A DNA stretch of 64,000 nucleotides from Streptomyces sp. Tu 3180 (GCF_009852415.1 NZ_WOXS01000002.1:3450001-3514000); one strand, 5' to 3'; shown: positions 18,637 through 28,210, counted from the first letter of the stretch. The notes: generated from the sequence alone by a model not told the origin. Program-made: numbers and translations.

Positions 18637-19949
18637 GCGGCGCGCACACGGCGTCCGACGGCTACCGGGTCCGGGCCGTGGCGGGCCTGCCCGAGATCCG
18701 CCGCGGCGACGACCTGGCCAAGCTGATCGCCGCCGCCGAGCCCGGGCTGGCCGACGGCGACATCCTGCTGGTCACCTCGAAGATCGTATCCAAGGCCGAG
18801 GGCCGGGTCGTGGAGGCGTCCGACCGGGAGGCCGCGATCGACGCGGAGACGGTGCGCGTGGTGGCCCGGCGCGGTTCCCTGCGCATCGTCGAGAACCGGC
18901 AGGGCCTGGTCATGGCCGCGGCCGGGGTCGACGCCTCCAACACCCCCTCCGGCACGGTCCTGCTGCTGCCCGAGGACCCGGACGCGTCCGCGCGGGCGAT
19001 CCGCGCGGGTCTGCGCGACGCCCTCGGCGTCACGGTCGGCGTGATCGTCACCGACACCTCCGGCCGCCCCTGGCGCGCGGGGCTGACGGACGTCGCGATC
19101 GGCGCGGCGGGCGTCCGCGTACTGGACGACCTGCGCGGCGGCACGGACGCGTACGGCAACCCGCTCAGCGCCACGGTCGTCGCCACGGCCGACGAGCTCG
19201 CCGCGGCGGGCGACCTCGTCAAGGGCAAGGCGGCCGGCCTGCCCGTCGCCGTCGTCCGCGGACTGCCGCACATGGTGGCGCCGGACGACGGCGAGGGCGC
19301 GCGGGCGCTGGTCCGCGGCGCGCGCGACGACATGTTCCGCCTCGGCACGTCCGAAGCCGTACGCCAGGCGGTGACCCAGCGCCGTACGGTGCGGTCCTTC
19401 ACGGACGAGCCGGTCGACCCCCGGGCGGTCCGCCGCGCGGTCGCCGCGGCCGTGACGGCCCCGGCCCCGCACCACACCACCCCCTGGCGGTTCGTCCTGC
19501 TGGAGTCCGCCGGGGCCCGCACCCGCCTCCTGGACGCCATGCGCGACGCCTGGATCGCGGACCTGCGCCGCGACGGCCGGACGGAGGAGTCCATCGCCAG
19601 GCGCGTCCGCCGCGGCGACGTCCTGCGCAACGCGCCCTACCTGGTCGTGCCCTGTCTGGTCACGGACGGCTCGCACACCTACGGGGACGCGCGGCGGGAC
19701 GGGGCCGAGCGGGAGATGTTCGTGGTCGCCGCGGGCGCCGGCGTGCAGAACTTCCTGGTCGCGCTGGCCGGGGAGCGGCTGGGCTCGGCATGGGTGTCGT
19801 CGACGATGTTCTGCCGGGACGTGGTCCGCGAGGTCCTGGACCTGCCCGCGGACTGGGACCCGATGGGCGCGGTGGCGGTCGGCCACCCGGCCGGGGACCC
19901 CCGCCCGCGGCCGGAGCGGGACGCGGGCACCTTCATCGAAGTGCGGTGA
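18633..19949 (+). CDS. fbiB: FbiB, bifunctional F420:gamma-glutamyl ligase and dehydro-F420 reductase
   Basis: 438 residues from a TTG at 18633 that overlaps the fbiA stop (TTGA), with GGAGGAGG 10 bases upstream; no other in-frame start has such a site. Residues 1 to about 245 are the CofE ligase domain (LPEIRRGDDLAKLI, DGDILLVTSKIVSKAEGR, VIVTDTSGRPWRAGL), which adds the glutamate tail. Residues from about 250 to the end are an FMN nitroreductase-like domain (RRTVRSFTDEPVDPRAVRRA, APHHTTPWRFVLL), which reduces dehydro-F420-0. This fusion is the actinobacterial FbiB form. Confidence 0.95.
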   Translation: MSGAHTASDGYRVRAVAGLPEIRRGDDLAKLIAAAEPGLADGDILLVTSKIVSKAEGRVVEASDREAAIDAETVRVVARRGSLRIVENRQGLVMAAAGVDASNTPSGTVLLLPEDPDASARAIRAGLRDALGVTVGVIVTDTSGRPWRAGLTDVAIGAAGVRVLDDLRGGTDAYGNPLSATVVATADELAAAGDLVKGKAAGLPVAVVRGLPHMVAPDDGEGARALVRGARDDMFRLGTSEAVRQAVTQRRTVRSFTDEPVDPRAVRRAVAAAVTAPAPHHTTPWRFVLLESAGARTRLLDAMRDAWIADLRRDGRTEESIARRVRRGDVLRNAPYLVVPCLVTDGSHTYGDARRDGAEREMFVVAAGAGVQNFLVALAGERLGSAWVSSTMFCRDVVREVLDLPADWDPMGAVAVGHPAGDPRPRPERDAGTFIEVR

Positions 19950-20026
19950 GCCGGGGCCGCGGGCGCCTACCCTCGTAGGAGCCCACCGGCACCCTCCGCC
20001 CCTCCTCCGTTCCCCTGGAATCTCTC

Positions 20027-21061
20027 GTGGCAGGACGTTTCGCTCCCCGGCCCACGCGCCCCCGCGGCCCCGCGGGCGCGGGAGGGCTGCCCGCCCCCGT
20101 GCGCGGCGGGCGCGTCGCCGTGCCCGTGGGGACGCCCCGGCGGGCCCCGGCACCCGAACGGGTGCGGACCTGGGTGCCGGACGGGCCGCTGGACCTCGGC
20201 CTGGTGCTCGGGCCGCTCAGACGCGGGCCCGGGGACCCGACGTTCCGCGCCCTGCCGGACGGTTCCGTGTGGCGGGCCAGCCTGACGCCGGCCGGTCCCG
20301 GGACCCTGCGGGTGACGCAGCGGGCCGGTGAGGTGCGGGGGCAGGCGTGGGGCCCGGGCGCCGACTGGCTCCTGGAGCACCTGCCGCAGCTGCTCGGGGC
20401 GGCCGACGACCCTTCCGCCTTCGTGCCCCGGCACAGACTGCTGGCGCTCACCCGGCACCGGCGTCCGGGACTGCGGCTGACGCGGACCGGGCTGGTGCTG
20501 GAGTCGCTGATCCCGTCGATCCTGGAGCAGAAGGTCACGACCGGTGAGGCGTACCGGGCGTGGCGGCTGCTGGTGCGGAAGTACGGGGAGCCGGCGCCCG
20601 GGCCCGCGCCCGAGCGGATGTCGGTGATGCCGGCGCCCCGGACCTGGGCGCTGATCCCCTCCTGGGAGTGGCACCGGGCCGGGGTCGACGACAAGCGGGC
20701 GTCGACGGTCCTGCGGGCCGTGCGGGTCGCCGCGCGGCTGGAGGAGGCGGTGGGGATGCCTCCGGAGGCGGCGCGGGCGCGGTGGGAGCTGGTGCCGGGA
20801 ATCGGGCCGTGGACGTCGGCGGAGACGGTGCAGCGCACTCACGGGGCGCCGGACGCGGTCACCGTGGGGGACCTTCATCTCCCGGGGATCGTGGGCTGGG
20901 CGCTCGCCGGTGACCGGCATGCGGACGACTCCGTGATGCTGGAGCTGCTGGAGCCGTACGCGGGGCAGCGGCACCGTGCCGCGCGGCTGATCCTGCTGAG
21001 CGGGAGGGTGCCGGAGCGGCGGGCGCCGCGGATGCCGTACGGGGACATCGGACGGTTGTGA
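20027..21061 (+). CDS. DNA-3-methyladenine glycosylase, AlkA-like
   Basis: 344 residues from a GTG at 20027. The helix-hairpin-helix is WELVPGIGPWTSAETVQ and the catalytic Asp is in APDAVTVGDLHLP, the HhH-GPD arrangement. ILEQKVTTGEAYRAW is the helix that contacts DNA. It removes alkylated purines in base-excision repair. The N-terminal 60 residues or so are Pro/Arg-rich and poorly conserved, so the true start could be somewhat later. It lies 77 bases after fbiB on the same strand. Confidence 0.88.
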   Translation: MAGRFAPRPTRPRGPAGAGGLPAPVRGGRVAVPVGTPRRAPAPERVRTWVPDGPLDLGLVLGPLRRGPGDPTFRALPDGSVWRASLTPAGPGTLRVTQRAGEVRGQAWGPGADWLLEHLPQLLGAADDPSAFVPRHRLLALTRHRRPGLRLTRTGLVLESLIPSILEQKVTTGEAYRAWRLLVRKYGEPAPGPAPERMSVMPAPRTWALIPSWEWHRAGVDDKRASTVLRAVRVAARLEEAVGMPPEAARARWELVPGIGPWTSAETVQRTHGAPDAVTVGDLHLPGIVGWALAGDRHADDSVMLELLEPYAGQRHRAARLILLSGRVPERRAPRMPYGDIGRL

Positions 21062-21097
21062 GCCGGGGGTGCGCGGCCGCGGCCGCGCGCCCGCCCC

Positions 21098-22180
21098 CTA
21101 CTGGTCCGAGGAGAACCGCACCGCCCCCTCCGGGATCCTCGCGTCGCACCACACCCGGACGCCCTCCCGGAGCTCGTTGTGCGCGCCGACGACCGCGCCG
21201 TCGCCTATCACCGTCCCGGTGAGGACCGACCGCTCGCCCACCCGTGCCCGTGTCCCGATCAGCGAGTCGGTGACGACCGCGCCGGGCTCGATGACCGCGC
21301 CCGGCAGGATCGTGCTGCCGAAGACGCGCGCGCCCTCCGCCACGAACGCGCCCTCGCCCACCACCGTCCCGCCGGCGAGCTTCGCGTCGGGTGCCACGGT
21401 CGCCGTCGGCAGTATCAGCCGGTCACCGCAGCGGCCGGGCACCGCCGGGGACGGGGCGCGCCCGAGCACCAGGTCCGCCGAACCCCGCACGAACGCCGCG
21501 GGCGTGCCCAGGTCCAGCCAGTACGTGGAGTCCACCATGCCCTGGAGATGGGCTCCGGCCGAGAGCAGCTCCGGGAACGTCTCCCGCTCCACCGACACCG
21601 GCCGGCCCGCCGGGATCGTGTCGATCACCGAGCGGCGGAAGACGTACGCCCCCGCGTTGATCTGGTCGGTGACGATCTCCTCCGGGGTCTGCGGCTTCTC
21701 CAGGAACGCCAGCACCCGCCCCGTGCCGTCCGTCGGGACCAGCCCGTACGCCCGCGGGTCCGTCACCCTCGTCAGGTGCAGCGAGACGTCCGCCCCCGTC
21801 GCTTCGTGCGTGCGCACCAGCGCCCGGATGTCCAGCCCCGTCAGGATGTCGCCGTTGAAGACCAGCACCGGCTCGTCCGGTCCCGAGTGCAGCCGGGACG
21901 CGGCGTTGCGGATCGCGCCGCCCGTGCCGAGCGGCTCCTCCTCCGTCACGTACTCGAGGTGCAGCCCCAGCGACGACCCGTCGCCGAAGTGCGGTTCGAA
22001 GACCTCGGCCAGGTAGGACGTGGCCAGGACGATGTGCTCGACGCCCGCCGCTCTCGCTCTCGCCAGCTGGTGCGTGAGGAAGGGCACCCCGGCCGCCGGG
22101 ACCATGGGCTTGGGCGTGTGCACCGTGAGCGGACGCAGTCGCGTGCCCTTGCCGCCGACCAGGAGGATCGCTTCTGTCAC
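21098..22180 (-). CDS. mannose-1-phosphate guanylyltransferase-like nucleotidyltransferase
   Basis: 360 residues from a GTG at 22180 (VTEAILLVGGKGTRLRPLTV). The nucleotide-binding loop GGKGTRLRPLT, the metal-site NGDIL and the family motif EKPQTPE are all present. The C-terminal third is a left-handed beta-helix of hexapeptide repeats (KLAGGTVVGEGAFVAEGARV). With manA and manB in the window it would make GDP-mannose. Orthologues beside the F420 genes in mycobacteria are assigned that role. Another NDP-hexose product cannot be excluded from the sequence alone. Confidence 0.82.
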   Translation of the reverse strand: MTEAILLVGGKGTRLRPLTVHTPKPMVPAAGVPFLTHQLARARAAGVEHIVLATSYLAEVFEPHFGDGSSLGLHLEYVTEEEPLGTGGAIRNAASRLHSGPDEPVLVFNGDILTGLDIRALVRTHEATGADVSLHLTRVTDPRAYGLVPTDGTGRVLAFLEKPQTPEEIVTDQINAGAYVFRRSVIDTIPAGRPVSVERETFPELLSAGAHLQGMVDSTYWLDLGTPAAFVRGSADLVLGRAPSPAVPGRCGDRLILPTATVAPDAKLAGGTVVGEGAFVAEGARVFGSTILPGAVIEPGAVVTDSLIGTRARVGERSVLTGTVIGDGAVVGAHNELREGVRVWCDARIPEGAVRFSSDQ

Positions 22181-22301
22181 CTGTCGTCTCTGCTTCCTGC
22201 CGGGACCGGCCGAACTGTCTTTCGGCCGGCCAGTGTATGCAGACCGCTCCACAGCGCTCGCGACGGCGGTGCCTCCGGCGGGAAGGGACGCCCGGGCCGG
22301 C

Positions 22302-23725
22302 TCAGCGGCCCTGGTAGCGAGCCGCCTTGGAGCGTGCGGAGCCGAGCTTGCCGTAGAGCTTCCCCCCTGGGCACGAGGTGTTGAACCCGTCCCGGTGACC
22401 GGAGATCACGTCCAGTCGCACCTTCTTGCCTTTTCGGTAGAGGTTGCCACCGCCGGACTTCAGGTATGTCTTCGCGCGCGGATTCACGCCGTGCAGTCCG
22501 AGCTTCCACGCGGCGAGCCGGGCGATGCCCTTCACGGCGGAGGAGGACGGCTTCTTGGAGCCGTGGGAGCCGATGACCGCGACGCCCGTGGTGTTGCCGT
22601 TGAACCCGAGGGTGTGGGCGCCCAGGACGGACTTCGCCACTCCCCCGGCCCGGCCCTCGTAGATCCTCCCGCACTTGTCGACGAGGAAGTTGTAGCCGAT
22701 GTCCCGCCACCCCATGCTCTCGACGTGGTAGCGGTAGATACCGCGGATGACCGAAGGCGCCTGCGCGCAGGTGTAGTTGTTGCCGGTGGCGGTGTGGTGC
22801 ACGAAGGCCGCCTTGACCTTCCCGGTGTACACGAACCCCTTCTCCCGCAGGTTCTCGTCCGCGCCCCAGCCGCGCCGCGTGACGATGGCGGGCCGCGGTC
22901 CGACGTACGGCCCGGCCGCTGCGGACCCGCGCGCGGCGAGGAGCTCCTGCCGGGTCTGCTCCCGGGTCAGCGCCGGGATCCCGAGGGCGCCGAGCGGTGC
23001 GAGGCCGGAGTTGGCGGCGGAGGCGGCGGTCGCCTCGGCGCTCATGGCGCCGGTGCGGGGCCCGTCCGCGGCGCCGCCCGGGGGCGGAGCGGCCGCCGTG
23101 CCGGGGTCGACGAGCTCGAGCCGCATCCCGGACGGCAGGGGAACGCCGTCGGCGCTCCCGGTGCGCGTACCGGTGGGCCCGTCCTCCGTCCCGGACCCCG
23201 AGGGCCCGTCCCCGGCCCCGGACGCCCCGGCCTCCTGCGGGGAGTCCGTCCGGACCCGGACCTCCACGGCGTCCGACGGCCCGACCCACAGCGGTGCCGT
23301 GGCGCCGCGGACCCGGCCCGAGGTGTCCTCCGCGGTGCCCGGGTCGGCCGCGTGGTCGGCGTTGTGCGTCTCGACGTCCCGCCAGCCGGACCAGGCGCCG
23401 GTGCCGGCCGACCGGGTGCGGACCTGGACGCGGCCGTGGAGTTCGGCGGCGGGGTCGTCCCAGACGACGCCGAGGAGGGAGAAGTCCCGCACGGCCCGGG
23501 GGGTGAGTCCGAGCACGGCGCCGGAGGCGCGCTCACGGTTGAGGGGCTGGAGGGGCAGCGACCGGGTGCTGCCGGGGGCGGGGGGCTCGGCCGTCACCGC
23601 TGCGCGCGTGGCCGCTTCTGCCGTCGGCGCCGGTCTCGCGGCCGTCGCGGCGGCGGGCGGGGCGAGGGGAGGGCGAGAGCGGCGGCGCAGGTGACACCGA
23701 TCGAGGGAGCAAGAATTCCACGCAT
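22302..23725 (-). pseudogene. peptidoglycan-recognition N-acetylmuramoyl-L-alanine amidase, frameshifted in its signal peptide
   Basis: The gene should start at the ATG at 23725 (MRGILAPSIGVTCAAALALP, preceded by AGGGG), a clear signal peptide. The mature part lies in another frame, beginning LAPPAAATAARPAPTAEAA. The two frames join if one base is added in the G4 run at 23666-23669, giving about 474 residues. The mature protein has a beta-rich linker region and then a PGRP/amidase_2 domain: RPAIVTRRGWGADE, AAFVHHTATGNNYTC (zinc His) and VISGHRDGFNTSCPGG (zinc His and Cys). It would cut the peptide from muramic acid outside the cell. The break may be a real mutation or a sequencing error. Confidence 0.8.
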
Positions 23726-23855
23726 GCCCCTGATCTTGGACATAGTCAGACAAATCTGTCCATCGCTGAGTTGACGGACCGTCGGGGACGCGTTCCCCCG
23801 AACCGGTGCTCCGGGTGCCCGGTGCGCGGCGGCGGGGCCGCGTACGCTTGCGCGG

Positions 23856-24611
23856 GTGAACGCCACCGACCGCACCCCCGCCGACCTGCTGAGTTCCGCG
23901 CTCGCCGCGGACCCGGGACGCCCCCTGGTGACCTTCTACGACGACGCCACGGGCGAACGCGTCGAATTGTCCGTGGCCACCTTCGCCAATTGGGTGGCCA
24001 AGACCGCGAACCTGCTCCAGGACGAACTGTCCGTCGAACCGGGCGACCGGGTGGCGCTGCTGCTGCCCGCGCACTGGCAGACGGCGGTGTGGCTGCTGGC
24101 GTGCGCGTCGGTGGGCGCGGTCGCGGACGTGGCCGGGGACGCGGCGGCGGCCGACGTCGCGGTGAGCGGCCCGGACGCGCTCGAGGCGGCACGGGCGTGC
24201 CCGGGCGCGCGGATCGCCCTGGCGCTCAGGCCGCTCGGCGGGCGCTTCCCGCAGCCGCCGGAGGGCTTCGCCGACTACGCCGTCGAGGTGCCGGGGCAGA
24301 GCGACCGGTTCGTGCCGTACGCGCCGGTCGACCCCGAGGAGCCCGCGCTGATCGTGGCGGGGCGGGAGTTCACCGGGGCGGAGGTGGTCGAGCGGGCCCG
24401 GGCCGAGGCGACCGGGCTCGGCCTGACCGGGCCGGGGTCGCGCCTGCTGTCGGGGCTGCCGTACGACACCTGGGAGGGCCTCAACGCGGGCCTGTACGGA
24501 CCGCTGGCGACCGGCGGCTCCGTGGTGCTGTGCCGGCACCTGGACCGCCTCGGGGACGACGCCCTGGACAAGCGGGTGGAGAGCGAACGGGTCACCACCA
24601 TCGCCCGGTAG
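23856..24611 (+). CDS. TIGR03089 family protein, truncated AMP-ligase-like
   Basis: 251 residues from a GTG at 23856. It looks like the N-terminal part of an acyl-CoA synthetase/AMP-binding enzyme (FANWVAKTANLLQDEL, PGDRVALLLPAHWQTAVWLLACASVGAVAD), with no ATP-binding P-loop or C-terminal lid. It fits the actinobacterial TIGR03089 family, which is this length and stands near LCP genes. It is unlikely to be an active ligase. Function unknown. Confidence 0.8.
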   Translation: MNATDRTPADLLSSALAADPGRPLVTFYDDATGERVELSVATFANWVAKTANLLQDELSVEPGDRVALLLPAHWQTAVWLLACASVGAVADVAGDAAAADVAVSGPDALEAARACPGARIALALRPLGGRFPQPPEGFADYAVEVPGQSDRFVPYAPVDPEEPALIVAGREFTGAEVVERARAEATGLGLTGPGSRLLSGLPYDTWEGLNAGLYGPLATGGSVVLCRHLDRLGDDALDKRVESERVTTIAR

Positions 24612-24881
24612 CGGCACGCCACCGCCCACCGGCCGCCGCTCGCCGGCGGCCGGCCCCCGCCGCGCCCCGTCCGGACCGCACGTCTCCGCCACCACCCGCC
24701 CGCCCCGCCCCGTCCCCCGTTCGGTGCAGCACCACCCGCCCTCCGCCGTCCCCCCGGGGCATCGTCGTGACAGCGGCACGGGCCGTGTGCCGCGCGGGCC
24801 GCACGCCGCGCGCACCGCACGCCGTACGCCGCGCGTCGTACGCCGTCACGGTCCCGTGCGCAGTGAGGGGTGGACCCGGTC

Positions 24882-26159
24882 ATGAGCGACACCGCAGGCG
24901 CGTCCTCCGAGCCGCCGGAGGGCCGGCGCGCCCTCGGCCCGGGGACGGGCGCCTCGGCGAGCGGACGGGGACGGGCCCGGCGCCGGCGGCGGCGCTGGGT
25001 GCGCGGTACCGGGCTCACGGCCGCCGCCGTGCTCGTCGCGGCCGCCGGGGCCGGGTGGGCGGTGTACCTGAAGCTGGACGGGAACATCACCCCGGACGAG
25101 GAGGCCGCGGCCGAACTCGCGCGGTTCGAGGAGGAGCGGCCCACCCCGCTGGTGAAGGACGCCCGGAACATCCTGCTGATCGGCTCGGACTCGCGGTCCG
25201 GGGAGGAGAACCGCCGCTACGGACGGGACGTGGGGACCGAGCGGTCCGACACCGCGATCCTGCTGCACCTGTCGGCGGGCCGGCGCAGCGCCACCGCGGT
25301 GTCCCTGCCCCGGGACCTGATGGTGGACGTGCCCGGCTGTCTGCGCCGGGACGGCACCCGCACCGAGCCGGTGCTCGCGGCGTTCAACACCGCCTTCGAG
25401 ATCGGCGGTTCGGCCTGCACCATCCGCACCGTCGAGAAGTTCACGGACATTCGCGTCGACCACCACGTCGTCGTCGACTTCCACGGCTTCAAGAAGATGG
25501 TCGACGCGGTCGACGGCGTCGAGGTGTGCCTGCGCGAGCCCATCGACGACAAGGCGGCCGAACTCAGACTGCCCGCGGGCCGGGTGACCCTGAACGGGGA
25601 GCAGGCCCTCGGTTATGTGCGGGTCCGCAAATCCCTCGGCGACGGCAGCGACACCGAGCGGATGGAACGCCAGCAGCGCTTCCTGGGGGCGCTCGTCAAC
25701 AAGGTGCGCAGCAATGACGTTCTGCTGAATCCGGCGAAGCTGTATCCCGTTCTGGACGCGGCCACTTCGTCACTCACGACCGATCCGGCACTGGCGAGCT
25801 TGCGTGGTTTGTACGAACTCGTCCGCGGACTGCGGAACATTCCCACGGAACGTGTGCAATTCCTGACCGTTCCGCGGGAGGCGTACGTCCACGACGTCAA
25901 TCGCGACCAGCTCGCGGAACCCGCGGCGGGGGACCTGTTCGACCGGCTGCGCAGGGACGCGCCGGTGACGGTCGCACGCGGTGACGAGCGCGGTTCCGCC
26001 GCGGAGAGCGGGGGCGCCACGCCGCGTGCGAGGGCGGACGAGGAAGGCACGGACAGTGACGGAGGGGCCACGGAAAAGGAAACCGCGGAACCGTCCCGCA
26101 CCCCTTCTCCCGCGCCGACGTTCTCCGGCAACACGGCCGCCGAGGACACCTGCGCGTAA
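24882..26159 (+). CDS. LCP-family cell wall glycopolymer ligase 1
   Basis: 425 residues from the ATG at 24882; a GTG four codons upstream is possible. A basic cytoplasmic head leads to one membrane helix (about residues 48-68), then an extracellular LytR-CpsA-Psr domain. Motifs are NILLIGSDSRSGEENRRYG, SDTAILLHLSAGRR, SLPRDLMVDVP and QALGYVRVRKSLGDGSDTER, which carry the arginines that bind the polyprenyl pyrophosphate. LCP enzymes move wall glycopolymers from the lipid carrier to peptidoglycan. The tail (about 60 residues) is acidic and Ser/Thr-rich, with no LytR_C domain. It is the first of seven LCP genes here. Confidence 0.92.
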   Translation: MSDTAGASSEPPEGRRALGPGTGASASGRGRARRRRRRWVRGTGLTAAAVLVAAAGAGWAVYLKLDGNITPDEEAAAELARFEEERPTPLVKDARNILLIGSDSRSGEENRRYGRDVGTERSDTAILLHLSAGRRSATAVSLPRDLMVDVPGCLRRDGTRTEPVLAAFNTAFEIGGSACTIRTVEKFTDIRVDHHVVVDFHGFKKMVDAVDGVEVCLREPIDDKAAELRLPAGRVTLNGEQALGYVRVRKSLGDGSDTERMERQQRFLGALVNKVRSNDVLLNPAKLYPVLDAATSSLTTDPALASLRGLYELVRGLRNIPTERVQFLTVPREAYVHDVNRDQLAEPAAGDLFDRLRRDAPVTVARGDERGSAAESGGATPRARADEEGTDSDGGATEKETAEPSRTPSPAPTFSGNTAAEDTCA

Positions 26160-26406
26160 GGCCGGTAACCCGGGCAACTCCAGGACGAAGAACTCCGATC
26201 CAGGGAAATGGGCGAATTGCCCAGTTGTAGGAGCGTGGAATATCTCACCGGCGTCGCCCGAAGGTGATGCGTGCCGTTAGTGTGAGCCGATCCGGTGCGT
26301 CCGTTCCTCCAGGCCCGTCCTGAGGTCGCGCACTGTATGACCGAGACCCGAGCGCCTTGGGAGGGGAAAAGGCGCCGCGTGGCCCCGACGGAGGATTCAA
26401 GCGACC

Positions 26407-28164
26407 GTGGACGCGCAAAGCCGTGGGCGGGCGGAGAACATCGACCCCGCAGACCAGTGGGTGCTCAACCCGGACACCGGTGAATACGAACTGCGACTGG
26501 CTCCTTCCGCACCGCAGTCACCGGTCCCGGGTCCGCGCAGAGCCCGCTCCTCCGGCGCGGGGAGGGCGCGCGGCCGTACGGCGGCCCCCGAGCGCGAGGC
26601 GCCCGGCCGCGAGGTGCCGCCGCGCAGGCGCCGGGGCACGCCGGAGGAACCGCCGCCGGGCAGGCGCCGGGGCACGCCCGAGGAGCCGCCGGGCAGGCGC
26701 GGGCGCCGCCCGGCGAAGAAGCCGAAGGCGAAGAAGGTCCTGCTGTGGACCGGCGGCACCATGGCGTTCGTGGTGCTGGCCACCGGCGCGGCCGGCTACC
26801 TGTACCTGGAGCACCTGAACGACAACATCACGTCCGTCTCCGACGACGGCGCGAGCACCGGTGGCTTCAGCAAGGACAAGGCCATCAACATCCTGGTCAT
26901 CGGCACCGACAAGCGCACCGGCTCGGGCAACGAGTCCTACGGCGACAAGAACAGCGCCGGGCACGCCGACACCACGATCCTGCTGCACGTCTCCAAGGAC
27001 CGCACGAACGCGACCGCGCTCAGCATCCCGCGCGACCTGATAGTCGACGTCCCCGACTGCCCGACGCAGCAGGAGGACGGCACGGACAAGGTCATCCCGG
27101 GCTCCCTCGGCGTCCGCTTCAACGAGAGCCTCGGCCAGAGCGGCCGCACGCCCAGCTGCACCATGCGGACCGTGACCGAGCTGACCGGGATCAAGCCGGA
27201 CAACTTCATCGTGGCCGACTTCAACGCGGTCAAGACGCTGACCTCGGCGGTCGGCGGCGTCGAGGTCTGCCTGGCCAAGGACATCGACGACGACAAGTCG
27301 CACCTGAAGCTGCCCGCGGGCACGCACACCATCGAGGGCGAACAGGCCCTGGCGTTCGTGCGCACCCGGTACTCGGTCGGCTCGGGCGGAGACCTGAGCC
27401 GGATCGGGCTGCAGCAGCAGTTCCTGAGCGCGCTGATGCGCAAGCTGAAGTCGAACGACACCCTCACCAGCCCGTCGAAGATGATCAAGCTGGCCGAGGC
27501 GGGCACCAAGGCACTCACCGTCGACTCCCAGCTGGACAGCATCAACAAGCTCAAGGACCTCGGTCTGGAGCTGGGCAAGCTCAACGTCAAGAACCTCACC
27601 TTCACCACGGTGCCGGTGGTGGACAACCCGACGGAGGCGGTGAAGGCGACCGTCGTGCTCGACGAGTCCCAGGCCGCGGAGGTCTTCGGCCTGATCAAGA
27701 ACGACGTGTCGTTCACCGAGGTCAAGCAGCAGAAGAAGAAGGAGAAGGCCGCCGTCGCCGCCCGGCTGAAGGGCGAGAAGGCACCGGCCTCCGAGGTCCG
27801 CGTCCGCATCCTCAACGGCGGCGCGGAGGGGGGCAGCGCCCAGGAGATGCTCAACTGGCTCCAGGTCGAGCAGGGCGTCACCAAGTCCGAGAACGCCGGC
27901 AACGCGCCGGAGAACCTGAAGAGGACGACGCTGGAGTACGCCCCCGACCAGGCCGCCCAGGCACGGCGCCTCGCCGACCTCCTCGGCCTGTCCGGGTCGG
28001 CGATGAAGCCCGGCGAGAGCGTCACCAACTCCCAGGGACTGCCCGCGATGACCCTGACCCTGGGCGAGGACTTCGAGGGCGCGGGCACTCCGCTCACGCC
28101 TCCGGACAAGGCGCCGGACGACATCAAGAAGTCCACGGCGGACAAGGTCGAGTGCGCCGAGTGA
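26407..28164 (+). CDS. LCP-family ligase 2 (module A, first gene)
   Basis: 585 residues from a GTG at 26407 with GGAGGA upstream. The cytoplasmic head of about 110 residues starts with the block DPADQWVLNPDTGEYEL and has two Arg/Pro repeats (RRRGTPEEPP). After a membrane helix (about 115-138) come the LCP domain (INILVIGTDKRTG, ADTTILLHVSKDR, SIPRDLIVDVPDC, QALAFVRTRYS) and a C-terminal LytR_C domain (SEVRVRILNGGAEGGSAQEM). It is closely related to ligase 4. The last 330 bases of homology are almost identical at the DNA level. It ends DKVECAE, with a lone Cys that could pair with another. Confidence 0.93.
   Translation: MDAQSRGRAENIDPADQWVLNPDTGEYELRLAPSAPQSPVPGPRRARSSGAGRARGRTAAPEREAPGREVPPRRRRGTPEEPPPGRRRGTPEEPPGRRGRRPAKKPKAKKVLLWTGGTMAFVVLATGAAGYLYLEHLNDNITSVSDDGASTGGFSKDKAINILVIGTDKRTGSGNESYGDKNSAGHADTTILLHVSKDRTNATALSIPRDLIVDVPDCPTQQEDGTDKVIPGSLGVRFNESLGQSGRTPSCTMRTVTELTGIKPDNFIVADFNAVKTLTSAVGGVEVCLAKDIDDDKSHLKLPAGTHTIEGEQALAFVRTRYSVGSGGDLSRIGLQQQFLSALMRKLKSNDTLTSPSKMIKLAEAGTKALTVDSQLDSINKLKDLGLELGKLNVKNLTFTTVPVVDNPTEAVKATVVLDESQAAEVFGLIKNDVSFTEVKQQKKKEKAAVAARLKGEKAPASEVRVRILNGGAEGGSAQEMLNWLQVEQGVTKSENAGNAPENLKRTTLEYAPDQAAQARRLADLLGLSGSAMKPGESVTNSQGLPAMTLTLGEDFEGAGTPLTPPDKAPDDIKKSTADKVECAE
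27752..28082 (+). repeat. near-identical 331-bp block, copy A (in LCP ligase 2)
   Basis: This block covers the LytR_C domain and differs from 31565-31895 at about three positions by eye, at a constant offset of 3813 bases. Flanking sequence of the same genes is far more diverged. Confidence 0.85.
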
Positions 28165-28168
28165 CCTG

Positions 28169-28210
28169 ACGGGCCTGTTCCGCGTCCTACGGGGCGCGGG
28201 GCAGGCCCGT
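28169..28210 (+). terminator. hairpin between LCP genes 2 and 3
   Basis: A stem starting five bases after the ligase 2 stop: acgggcctgttccgcgtcc pairs with the following G-rich arm ending caggcccgt, with some G-U pairs. A homologous hairpin lies at the same place in the duplicated module (32056-32097). It may act as a terminator or as an attenuator of the next gene. Confidence 0.65.

Noticed and set aside
24612..24881. Possible small gene before LCP ligase 1
   Set aside because: Frames here give Arg/Pro/His-rich translations without codon bias; treated as intergenic.
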